From contig DBCP01000140.1 in assembly GCA_002293105.1 (NCBI GenBank), forward strand, positions 17,180 through 26,151: a stretch of 8,972 nt of DNA, read 5' to 3'. This document shows positions 1 to 6,537 of the stretch, piece after piece. The notes below the pieces were generated by a model, which was given only the letters and a program-made list of their open reading frames with translations, was not told the origin of the DNA and did not search any database. Position 1 is the first letter of the stretch; every line of letters starts with the position of its first letter. The DNA is from Bacteroidetes bacterium UBA955 (GTDB lineage: Bacteria > Bacteroidota > Bacteroidia > NS11-12g > UBA955). Position numbers and translations under genes: made by a program.

Positions 1-371
1 GATTCCGACTGCGGCACTTTGACATCAATGGTTGTTTCCGAAACGGATGATCCGCCCCAATAGCATCGCAAGTTGATCTTTCTCACCGTTGACCCTAAAT
101 CTCCCTCTTCTTCTACTCCGCGGGCCTCCAACACCATTTCTTTCTCCCTATCAAAACTGTATAGCACGGTTTTTTGGTCGATCAGTTTCTGACCTCCACT
201 GTACACCACCAAACGCATCGAGTCTTGGGGCGTGGCCAAATCTTGGGCAAATACATCAAAATACTCGTTCAATTTGATCCCAAAACCACTTGGATCGTTG
301 AGTTTTACGATACCGGAAAACACAAACAAGGCCCCGGTCAAAAATCTGGCAATTAAGTATGGAATTCTCAT
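1..371 (-). CDS. DoxX-like (BT_3928-type) membrane protein, N-terminal part, cut by the window edge
   Basis: The frame is open from an ATG at 371-369 to the left edge, giving the first 123 residues of a longer protein. Residues 4-22 form a hydrophobic first membrane segment with an Arg at position 9. It is followed by SGIVKLNDPSGFGIKLNEYF (19-38), the hallmark of the DoxX-like family found next to DUF1599 in Bacteroidetes. The family is a four-helix inner-membrane protein with no settled biochemical role. Usually a second membrane helix follows the EYF motif after a short loop. Here residues 46-123 are instead polar and strand-like (for example MRLVVYSG and KINLRCYWGG) with no membrane segment, so the protein carries a soluble insertion of at least 78 residues after helix 1. 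It lies 102 bp downstream of the DUF1599 gene on the same strand and is probably co-transcribed. The family call rests on the N-terminal motif only, because the rest lies outside the window. Confidence 0.75.
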   Translation of the reverse strand, partial: MRIPYLIARFLTGALFVFSGIVKLNDPSGFGIKLNEYFDVFAQDLATPQDSMRLVVYSGGQKLIDQKTVLYSFDREKEMVLEARGVEEEGDLGSTVRKINLRCYWGGSSVSETTIDVKVPQSE

Positions 372-473
372 GGGCGATTTTCGTTTTGGCAAGATACAGC
401 AACCGCTTTACGAATGCAAAATGCATCCTTCGATCGTTTTGATTTGTGCGATAAAATTCTAAATCGGCAACCC

Positions 474-1004
474 TTACAATCGAATCAACGCAAAAATGGC
501 GTAATTGATGATGTCCTGGTAATTGGCATCGGCCCCTTCACTCACGGAGGTTTTACCCATGTTGTCTTCGATTTGTTTGATCCGCGCGATTTTCACCAAA
601 ATCATGTCGGTAAAACTACTAATGCGCATGTCGCGCCAAACTTCGCTATAATCTGTGTTTTTCAACAACATCAAATCCCGCGTTTTCTCAGCCCACAGAT
701 CGTAGACCCCCGCAATTTCCTCAATGTCTGTAGGGTCTTTTTGGATTTGAATGTAGTGTAATTGAATGAGTGCGATGAGACTGTAATTCACAATCCCCAT
801 GAATTCGCCGCGAATATCATCGCCCACGGCATTGTTACCCGACTCTTCAATGTTGCGAATACGCTGGGCTTTTATGTAAATCTGATCAGTGAGGCTGGAT
901 GGACGAAACAACCTCCAAGAGGTGCCATAATCTTGATTTTTCTTCAAAAAAACCTCCCTACAGGCAGTCAAAACCTCGTTGTATTCTTGTTTCGTTTGGC
1001 TCAT
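474..1004 (-). CDS. DUF1599 protein with two tandem copies of the domain
   Basis: A 176-residue protein, recognised as the DUF1599 family common in Bacteroidetes. It is a clear internal duplication. Residues 8-82 and 101-176 share the pattern KNxDYxxxWR (22-31 and 115-124), RxSSxTD (34-40 and 127-133), KxxRIxxIE (45-53 and 138-146) and NYxxxALIxL (73-82 and 167-176). Both copies are predicted mainly helical, soluble and without a signal peptide. Pfam relates this domain to nucleotide-modification systems, and the size and acidic helices recall all-alpha NTP pyrophosphatases (MazG-like), but no reaction is established and the sequence alone does not prove one. I chose the ATG at 1004. The frame extends to a TTG at 1034, but those 10 extra residues look unlike the domain and would lie upstream of the predicted transcription start. 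It is divergent from the helicase gene, with 32 bp between start codons, and lies upstream of the DoxX-like gene. Confidence 0.85.
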   Translation of the reverse strand: MSQTKQEYNEVLTACREVFLKKNQDYGTSWRLFRPSSLTDQIYIKAQRIRNIEESGNNAVGDDIRGEFMGIVNYSLIALIQLHYIQIQKDPTDIEEIAGVYDLWAEKTRDLMLLKNTDYSEVWRDMRISSFTDMILVKIARIKQIEDNMGKTSVSEGADANYQDIINYAIFALIRL

Positions 1005-1031
1005 AAAAATGCGAAGATAATGGCTATATTG

Positions 1032-1065
1032 CAAATATGCAGTCGTTCCAAGAACTCTACGTCAA
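1032..1065 (-). promoter_or_regulatory. Predicted promoter for DUF1599 (overlaps the helicase start)
   Basis: Read on the minus strand, CATATTTG (1039-1032) matches seven of eight positions when the Bacteroidetes -7 consensus TAnnTTTG is scored, counting the free positions. A TTG (1065-1063) lies 23 bases upstream, the long end of the usual spacing. Transcription would start near 1026, leaving a leader of about 22 bases before the ATG at 1004. The 12 bases ATATTTGCAATA here are identical to those in the predicted DUF2480 promoter (8447-8458), which raises the likelihood. The elements lie within the first codons of the divergent helicase gene. Confidence 0.38.
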
Positions 1066-4000
1066 ACTCAATCAACAACAGCAAGATGCGGTCAACGCCA
1101 TTGAAGGACCGGTCATGGTTATCGCAGGTCCGGGTACCGGAAAGACCCAAATTTTGGCCACACGGATTTTGAATATCCTATCCAAGACGGATGCCCAACC
1201 CCAAAACATTCTGTGTTTAACCTACACCGAAGCTGGAGCCACTGCCATGCAAAAGCGTTTGAGTCAGTTCATGGGTGCCGATGCCTTCAAAATACCGATT
1301 TTCACTTTTCACGGATTGTGCAATAAGATTATACAGGAGCGACCTGAAAAATTTTCAAGGCGAGAATTGCGGGTGATGGACGAATTGGACAAAATTGATT
1401 TGATTCAAGGGATCATTGAATCGCTACCAGCCCAATCGCTGCTGAAGAGTTACCAAGAAGACGCCCAAGTGACCCGTCGCGATTTATCCAAAGTATGGGA
1501 TTTGATGCAATCGGAAGGGATTTCAGCCAGTGATTTCCGCACTTGGATCACGGGATTGCTCGAGCCAGAGGCGTTTAAATTGGCCTTCCCCGATGCTGTT
1601 TACAAAGTGAGCAGAGGCAATTACAAAGCGGGCGACATCAAACCCAACGAATACGAAAAATACAGCAAATATTGGGCGCGTGCCACCGAAGCCGCCGATC
1701 TATTTGAAACCTACAAGGAAGCAAAGGCCAAATCTGGATTGTATGAGTTTTCTGATATGTTGGATTGGGTTGCAAACGCGTTTGACAACGATGAAGAAAT
1801 CTTGCTCGATCAACAAGAGCAGTACCACTATGTATTGGTGGATGAATACCAAGACACCAGCGGATTACAAAATCGCATTTTACACCAGCTAATCAGTTTC
1901 TGGGGCGATGAGCCCAATTGTTTCGTTGTAGGTGATGACGACCAAAGCGTTTATGCCTTCCAAGGAGCCAAGGTGAGTAACATGTTGGATTTTGCCAAGC
2001 GATACAAAACTGCGCTGAAGACAATCGTCCTCACACAAAACTACCGCAGTACCCAGGCCATTTTGGATGCATCGAAGAACCTGATCGACAACAACCAACT
2101 GCGACTCATCAGCCAAATACCCGGCCTGAGCAAACATTTGATAGCCAGTGGCGAAAACCTAGAATTCCCTCACATCGAACCCTCTGTAAAACTGTTTCTC
2201 AATGAATTCCACGAGGCAGTAGGTGTAGGCACTGAAATTAAACAACTGATTTCTGCAGGTGAAAAACCCAATGAAATTGCTGTTTTATACCCTTTGAATA
2301 AACACGCCCTCACCTTATCGGATGCATTTGAGATGTTGGAGGTGCCTTTTGTCATTCATCGCTCAGCAGATATTCTAAATGAAACCGTCATCCAACACAT
2401 ACTTACGTGGATAGAATACTTGTCGCTGGAATTGGAATTGGCCAACAGCGGCGAGCATTTGATATACAAGTTGCTCATGAGTCCGTTGTATGACCTCAGC
2501 AGCTTTGAAGTGAACCAGTTATCGGTAGAAATTTATCACCAGCGAAGCGTATCAAACCGCAGTGGCGACCCTTACTCATGGAGAAAACACATCCATGAAA
2601 AATTGCAAGCGCCAGAGCAAACAGATTTGTTTGAAACCCCACCCACAGAAGCGTTGAGAACGCTATGGACCAACATTGAATCATGGATCAAAGAAGCGAG
2701 TTGGATCACAGTGCCTGAACTGATACAACGCTTATACAGCGAGGGTGGCTACCTGGCTTATGCCCTCAAATCGAAGGACCAAGAATGGGTATTGGAAGTA
2801 TTGCAGACGTTCATGCAATTCGCCATTCGGATGAACGAAAAGAATCCGTTTATGAAACCCCAAGAATTCCTCAGTATCGTGAAAAAGATGCAAAACAACA
2901 AAGTTGCTGTGCCGTTGGAGAAACGCATTGGCACGGCCGAAGGGATTCAATTTATCACAGCCCATTCAAGCAAAGGCTTGGAATTCGAACATGTTTTTGT
3001 GGTGCGATGCAATCGCCCAGAATGGGAAGACAGTGAAGCCGGAAAAATGCCATACGGAATCAATAAATTGTTGCAGGGGAAAGACATCAAACTATCAAAC
3101 GACACCACAGCGGAAGAAGATGTTGAGGAGCGCCGACGCTTGTTTTATGTGGCGATGACCCGCGCCAAAAAAACATTGCATTTGAGTTATAATGTGAAAA
3201 AAATCACACCCACCAAAGTATCCGATTCTGCGCCTTCAAGCTTTCTGTTTGACGTGAACTTGGGGATGCCTGAAAAGGCCAACACGCCGGCCGCGGAACA
3301 TTTGTTGTTCGTGCAAGAAGCATTGCTGCAACGAACCGCCAAGGCCAAACTCGCCAACGACCGTATGGATTGGGTTCAAAGTCGGATCAACAATTTCAAA
3401 TTCTCTCCTTCTACCCTATACAGCATTCTTGAGTGTGGACTAAAATTCTATTTTACACGCATTGTAAGGGTTCCCGATGCCCCATCTCCTGCGGCGGCTT
3501 TTGGAACGGCTATGCACGCAGCAATGAAACATTGGGTAGATTCATGGACCAAAGACAAGCGATGGTTATCGCTTCAAGAGGTGATACAGCAATTTGAACG
3601 CGAGATGTACCGGCAGCGACACGGATTTAACGAAAAGCAATTCAAACTGCGGATGCAACAAGGAAAAGACTTGTTGCCTTTGTATTACGCGGCCAGATCA
3701 GAAGAGTTCAAGCGATATCAGGTGGTCTTAACCGAAAAGAGTATCAGTGCGGTCATTGAGGGCATCCACATTACAGGATTCTTGGATAAAATTGTTTTTG
3801 ATGGCAATCGGGCAACAGTGATCGATTATAAAACCGGTAAGCCTGACAATTCCAAGAAAAAATCCGCCCCTCCTGGACCCCGTACCGCTGACAAACTTCC
3901 CAATCCGTACTGGTTTCAGTTGGGGGTGTATCAATTGATGACCAACAACCAAGCGGGTAAGAGTTGGGACTGTAACATGGCGATGATTGATTGTGTTGAA

Positions 4001-4225
4001 AAGGATGAAAACGGAGAATTTCCGCTCATCAAGTTGCATTTCGATGATAACGACAATGAGAAAATTCGCCAATGGATCACAGAAGCAAACCGCAAGTTGA
4101 CCACATTGGATTTCATGCACGGCTGTGGAAAGAGCGAATGTTATTGGTGCAAATTTGCAAAAACCACAGAGCAGGTGGTCTTGATTCCAGAAACGGAGGA
4201 AGGCGATTCCCCAGTTGAAGAATGA
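1037..4225 (+). CDS. UvrD/PcrA-type superfamily 1 helicase fused to a RecB-family PD-(D/E)XK nuclease
   Basis: A 1062-residue ATP-driven DNA translocase with a C-terminal nuclease, probably cytoplasmic and acting in DNA-end resection or repair. Helicase motifs appear in order: Q motif LNQQQQDAV (11-19), Walker A GPGTGKT (31-37), motif II VDEYQDT (D269, E270), motif III GDDDQSVYAFQGA (from 299), motif IV QNYRST (N335-R337), motif V HSSKGLEFEHVFV (from H643) and motif VI RRRLFYVAMTRA (699-710). The nuclease part spans about residues 785-1040: GTAMHAAMKH (H827), LDKI (D917), VIDYKTGK (D930, K932) and a QLGVYQ motif, so all expected catalytic residues are present. C800 just before the nuclease and C1030, C1035, C1038 at its end are placed like the Fe-S staple of AddB-type nucleases. 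The domain order resembles actinobacterial AdnA/AdnB subunits. The start at 1037 keeps the Q motif, and the next Met (residue 27) would remove it. Not AddA, UvrD or PcrA proper, so no symbol is given. The stop lies 3 bp from the end of the convergent rnc. Confidence 0.93.
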   Translation: MQSFQELYVKLNQQQQDAVNAIEGPVMVIAGPGTGKTQILATRILNILSKTDAQPQNILCLTYTEAGATAMQKRLSQFMGADAFKIPIFTFHGLCNKIIQERPEKFSRRELRVMDELDKIDLIQGIIESLPAQSLLKSYQEDAQVTRRDLSKVWDLMQSEGISASDFRTWITGLLEPEAFKLAFPDAVYKVSRGNYKAGDIKPNEYEKYSKYWARATEAADLFETYKEAKAKSGLYEFSDMLDWVANAFDNDEEILLDQQEQYHYVLVDEYQDTSGLQNRILHQLISFWGDEPNCFVVGDDDQSVYAFQGAKVSNMLDFAKRYKTALKTIVLTQNYRSTQAILDASKNLIDNNQLRLISQIPGLSKHLIASGENLEFPHIEPSVKLFLNEFHEAVGVGTEIKQLISAGEKPNEIAVLYPLNKHALTLSDAFEMLEVPFVIHRSADILNETVIQHILTWIEYLSLELELANSGEHLIYKLLMSPLYDLSSFEVNQLSVEIYHQRSVSNRSGDPYSWRKHIHEKLQAPEQTDLFETPPTEALRTLWTNIESWIKEASWITVPELIQRLYSEGGYLAYALKSKDQEWVLEVLQTFMQFAIRMNEKNPFMKPQEFLSIVKKMQNNKVAVPLEKRIGTAEGIQFITAHSSKGLEFEHVFVVRCNRPEWEDSEAGKMPYGINKLLQGKDIKLSNDTTAEEDVEERRRLFYVAMTRAKKTLHLSYNVKKITPTKVSDSAPSSFLFDVNLGMPEKANTPAAEHLLFVQEALLQRTAKAKLANDRMDWVQSRINNFKFSPSTLYSILECGLKFYFTRIVRVPDAPSPAAAFGTAMHAAMKHWVDSWTKDKRWLSLQEVIQQFEREMYRQRHGFNEKQFKLRMQQGKDLLPLYYAARSEEFKRYQVVLTEKSISAVIEGIHITGFLDKIVFDGNRATVIDYKTGKPDNSKKKSAPPGPRTADKLPNPYWFQLGVYQLMTNNQAGKSWDCNMAMIDCVEKDENGEFPLIKLHFDDNDNEKIRQWITEANRKLTTLDFMHGCGKSECYWCKFAKTTEQVVLIPETEEGDSPVEE

Positions 4226-4228
4226 GAA

Positions 4229-4951
4229 TTAAGCCGTTAAGCCAAGCTTTCGGCAGGCCTTTTCACAGCAGAGTTCTTCGGCTTTTTTCCGGCTGTGGTT
4301 TTCCTCGGTGAACCAAGCTTCTTCATCGATGTACAAGGTGACCACATGCAACTCAATCTTTCGATCTTGGGCCACGTCGTTGTGAAAACGAAAGACTTTC
4401 TTTTGTTGTTGGGCCCATTTCATGACCAACGCCTTGTGAGAAACAGCTGTGGTCATTAGTTTCTCAAGATCTAGATACTGTCCTACCAAACGATTCACGA
4501 TAAAATCCCGAGAAGCTTTGAATCCTTTATCGAGATAAATCGCGCCGATTAATGCTTCAAGTGCATTTCCTCCTATGGTCTTCAGTGCGATGCGATTTTG
4601 GTGCAGGTCGCGTTTGATATCCATGATTTCCACCAAACCCAACTTACTGGCGAGATACGCCAATTGTTCGCGGTTTACGATGCGCGTGCGCATTTCGGTG
4701 AGAAAACCTTCGTTTTTTCGGGGAAATTGGGCGAACAGGAGTTCTGCAACAACGGCATCTAGGATGGCATCGCCGAGAAATTCTAACCTTTCGTTATTGA
4801 CAATTTGTTCAGTATTGGCGTGGTCCGACATGGAACTATGCCTTAACGCTTCTTGGTATATGCGCAATTTTCCGGGTTTTACCCCTGTAACGCGATACAC
4901 TTGTTTGGCCAGGTCACTGTGGTTTGTGAAGCGGGAAAACAAATGAACCAA
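4229..4951 (-). CDS. rnc: Ribonuclease III
   Basis: A 240-residue double-strand-specific endoribonuclease that matures rRNA and cuts structured RNAs. Residues about 15-160 are the endonuclease domain with signature NERLEFLGDAILD (53-65). E54, D61 and E132 correspond to E. coli E38, D45 and E117. The fourth metal-site position, Asp114 in E. coli, aligns with N129 in GNALEALIGAIYLD. Residues about 170-240 form the double-stranded-RNA-binding domain ending in HSRKKAEE and a helix with CCEKAC where alanines are usual; the glycine-rich turn normally before this helix is replaced by FTEEN. The start is non-ATG: a TTG at 4951, 11 bases after the fabF stop, with a further in-frame TTG at 4942 as an alternative; the first in-frame ATG (residue 41) would remove part of the catalytic domain. 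It is the last gene of acpP-fabF-rnc and converges on the helicase gene with 3 bp between stop codons. Confidence 0.95.
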   Translation of the reverse strand: MVHLFSRFTNHSDLAKQVYRVTGVKPGKLRIYQEALRHSSMSDHANTEQIVNNERLEFLGDAILDAVVAELLFAQFPRKNEGFLTEMRTRIVNREQLAYLASKLGLVEIMDIKRDLHQNRIALKTIGGNALEALIGAIYLDKGFKASRDFIVNRLVGQYLDLEKLMTTAVSHKALVMKWAQQQKKVFRFHNDVAQDRKIELHVVTLYIDEEAWFTEENHSRKKAEELCCEKACRKLGLTA

Positions 4952-4962
4952 AGTGGAGATTA

Positions 4963-6216
4963 TTAACCTTCAAACTTCTTGAAAATCACAGAGGCATTGT
5001 GTCCACCAAACCCGAAAGTGTTGCTCAAAGCGGCACGCACAGTGCGTTTTTGGGCCGTATTGAAGGTAAAATTCAAGTTGGGATCAAACTCTGGATCATC
5101 GGTAAAGTGGTTGATGGTGGGCGGGATGATATCCTCGCACACGGCCATTAAACAGGCCAAAGATTCGATGGCACCGGCACCACCCAAGAGGTGACCGGTC
5201 ATGCTTTTGGTACTGCTGATGTTTAGATTGTAGGCGTGCTCACCAAACACGGAGAGAATGGCTTTGCTTTCCGCGATGTCACCCAAGGGGGTACTGGTAC
5301 CATGCACGTTGATATAATCAATATCGGCAGGGGTTAATCCAGCATCTTGCAAGGCCACTTTCATGACATTGCACGCACCCAAACCTTCGGGGTGAGGTGC
5401 GGTGAGGTGATACGCATCGGCGGTCATTCCGCCACCCACGATTTCGGCATAAATTTTTGCGCCGCGGGCTTTTGCATGCTCATAATCTTCTAGGATCATG
5501 GCTGCTGCACCTTCCCCCATCACAAAACCATCGCGATCTTTATCAAAAGGTCGGCTGGCGGTGAGGAAGTCATCGTTTCGCTCGCTCAAGGCTTTCATGT
5601 TACTAAAACCACCAACGGACGGTTCATTCACTGAAGCTTCTGACCCACCGGCCACAATGGCGTCGGCTTTACCCAATCGGATGTAGTTAAACGCATCGAT
5701 GAGTGCGTGGGTTGAAGAAGCGCAAGCGGAAACGGTAGAGAAATTGGGTCCGCGGAATCCGTGTTTGATGCTGATGTACCCTGGGGCAATATCAACAATC
5801 ATTTTGGGGATAAAGAAGGGCGAGAAACGTGGCGTTCCGTCGCCCTTTGCGTAATCTACAATTTCTGCGAAGAATGTGGAGAGGCCACCGATTCCGGCGC
5901 CCCAAATCACACCAATGCGGTCCGGGTTATAGGATTGTTGCAACAAACCGCTGTGCTGGATAGCCTCATCGGCCGCCACCATAGCGAATTGGGTAAAAGG
6001 ATCCATTTTCCTCGCCTCTTTGCGATCGAAAAAATCTTCAGCATTGAAGTTTTTTACCTCACAGGCGAATTTCACCTTGAACTTTTCTGTATCGAAACGG
6101 GTTATTAATCCTGCTCCGCTGGTACCAGCCTGCAAGCCTTTAAAGAACGATGGAACATCATTCCCGATGGGCGTTAACGCACCTAGTCCAGTAACAACAA
6201 CTCTCCGGAGTTGCAT
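4963..6216 (-). CDS. fabF: 3-oxoacyl-[acyl-carrier-protein] synthase II
   Basis: A 417-residue thiolase-fold condensing enzyme of type II fatty-acid synthesis. It joins malonyl-ACP to an acyl-ACP chain with loss of CO2. The full length is normal for FabF. The active-site cysteine is C165 in VSACASSTHA. The two catalytic histidines are H305 in VHGTSTPLGD and H342 in STKSMTGHLLGGAGA, with K337 before the second. The glycine-rich NTFGFGGHNA near the C-terminus is also intact, and the N-terminus RRVVVTGLGALTPIG is typical. The Cys-His-His triad separates it from the Cys-His-Asn type (FabH). The ATG at 6216 follows the acpP stop after only 3 bases, so the two are surely one transcript, and the substrate carrier is encoded just upstream. 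Nothing odd is seen. Confidence 0.97.
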   Translation of the reverse strand: MQLRRVVVTGLGALTPIGNDVPSFFKGLQAGTSGAGLITRFDTEKFKVKFACEVKNFNAEDFFDRKEARKMDPFTQFAMVAADEAIQHSGLLQQSYNPDRIGVIWGAGIGGLSTFFAEIVDYAKGDGTPRFSPFFIPKMIVDIAPGYISIKHGFRGPNFSTVSACASSTHALIDAFNYIRLGKADAIVAGGSEASVNEPSVGGFSNMKALSERNDDFLTASRPFDKDRDGFVMGEGAAAMILEDYEHAKARGAKIYAEIVGGGMTADAYHLTAPHPEGLGACNVMKVALQDAGLTPADIDYINVHGTSTPLGDIAESKAILSVFGEHAYNLNISSTKSMTGHLLGGAGAIESLACLMAVCEDIIPPTINHFTDDPEFDPNLNFTFNTAQKRTVRAALSNTFGFGGHNASVIFKKFEG

Positions 6217-6219
6217 GGG

Positions 6220-6456
6220 TTACTTCTTGTTTTCTTCGATGTAACGAACTGCTTCTCCAACAGTTTGAATCTTTTCAGCCTGATCGTCTGGAATGCTGAT
6301 ATCGAACTCTTTTTCAAATTCCATAATCAATTCCACGGTGTCAAGTGAATCGGCACCCAAGTCGTTTGTGAAGCTAGCCTCGGTTACTACTTCGCTTTCT
6401 TCAACACCAAGCTTGTCTACGATAATGGCCTTTACTTTTTCTGCAATTTCTGACAT
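6220..6456 (-). CDS. acpP: Acyl carrier protein
   Basis: A 78-residue acidic four-helix protein that carries growing acyl chains on a 4'-phosphopantetheine arm attached to S37 in the motif [11 protein letters not shown] (33-43). Length, charge and the C-terminal [13 protein letters not shown] are typical of bacterial ACP. The frame extends upstream to 6555, but I chose the ATG at 6456. It gives the standard MSEIAEKVK start, and the longer form would read through the predicted promoter at 6481-6509. It is the first gene of acpP-fabF-rnc and divergent from the IPExxxVDY-pyk pair. Confidence 0.97.
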   Translation of the reverse strand: MSEIAEKVKAIIVDKLGVEESEVVTEASFTNDLGADSLDTVELIMEFEKEFDISIPDDQAEKIQTVGEAVRYIEENKK

Positions 6457-6480
6457 GATCTTATTTTTTGATTTGAGTTG

Positions 6481-6509
6481 CAAAGAAACAATTTTTTGAT
6501 GACTTCCAA
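6481..6509 (-). promoter_or_regulatory. Predicted promoter of the acpP-fabF-rnc operon
   Basis: On the minus strand a TTG (6509-6507) is followed by 18 bases and then TTTCTTTG (6488-6481), a one-mismatch fit to the Bacteroidetes -7 element TAnnTTTG. Transcription would begin near 6475, leaving a leader of about 20 bases, A-rich and without a Shine-Dalgarno sequence, before the ATG at 6456. The elements interlock with those of the divergent promoter at 6496-6526. Confidence 0.55.
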
Positions 6510-6526
6510 CATTAAAATTATTTTTG
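6496..6526 (+). promoter_or_regulatory. Predicted promoter of the IPExxxVDY-pyk operon
   Basis: A TTG (6496-6498), a 20-base spacer and a perfect TAnnTTTG match, TATTTTTG (6519-6526), form a Bacteroidetes-type promoter on the plus strand. The start point would be near 6531-6533, a few bases before the TTG codon at 6538. This argues against translation from the ATG at 6499, which would lie upstream of the transcript. The -35-like element sits within the spacer of the acpP promoter. Confidence 0.55.
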
Positions 6527-6537
6527 TAGAAATTCTT

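Noticed and set aside
372..473. Short inverted repeat ATGCA-AAA-TGCAT (414-426) and a possible promoter element TATCTTGC (396-389, minus) before the DoxX-like gene
   Set aside because: The 5-bp stem has no T-run after it, so it is not a convincing terminator. The promoter element lacks one base of the TAnnTTTG consensus. Co-transcription with DUF1599 is simpler.
474..1034. Longer DUF1599 frame starting at the TTG at 1034
   Set aside because: The extra 10 residues do not resemble the domain, the start is non-ATG, and a good ATG at 1004 fits both the domain start and the predicted promoter.
3728..4120. Minus-strand open frame of 130 codons within the helicase gene
   Set aside because: It lies fully inside the helicase-nuclease coding region, has no recognisable domain and is a shadow frame, as are the other overlapping frames in this window.
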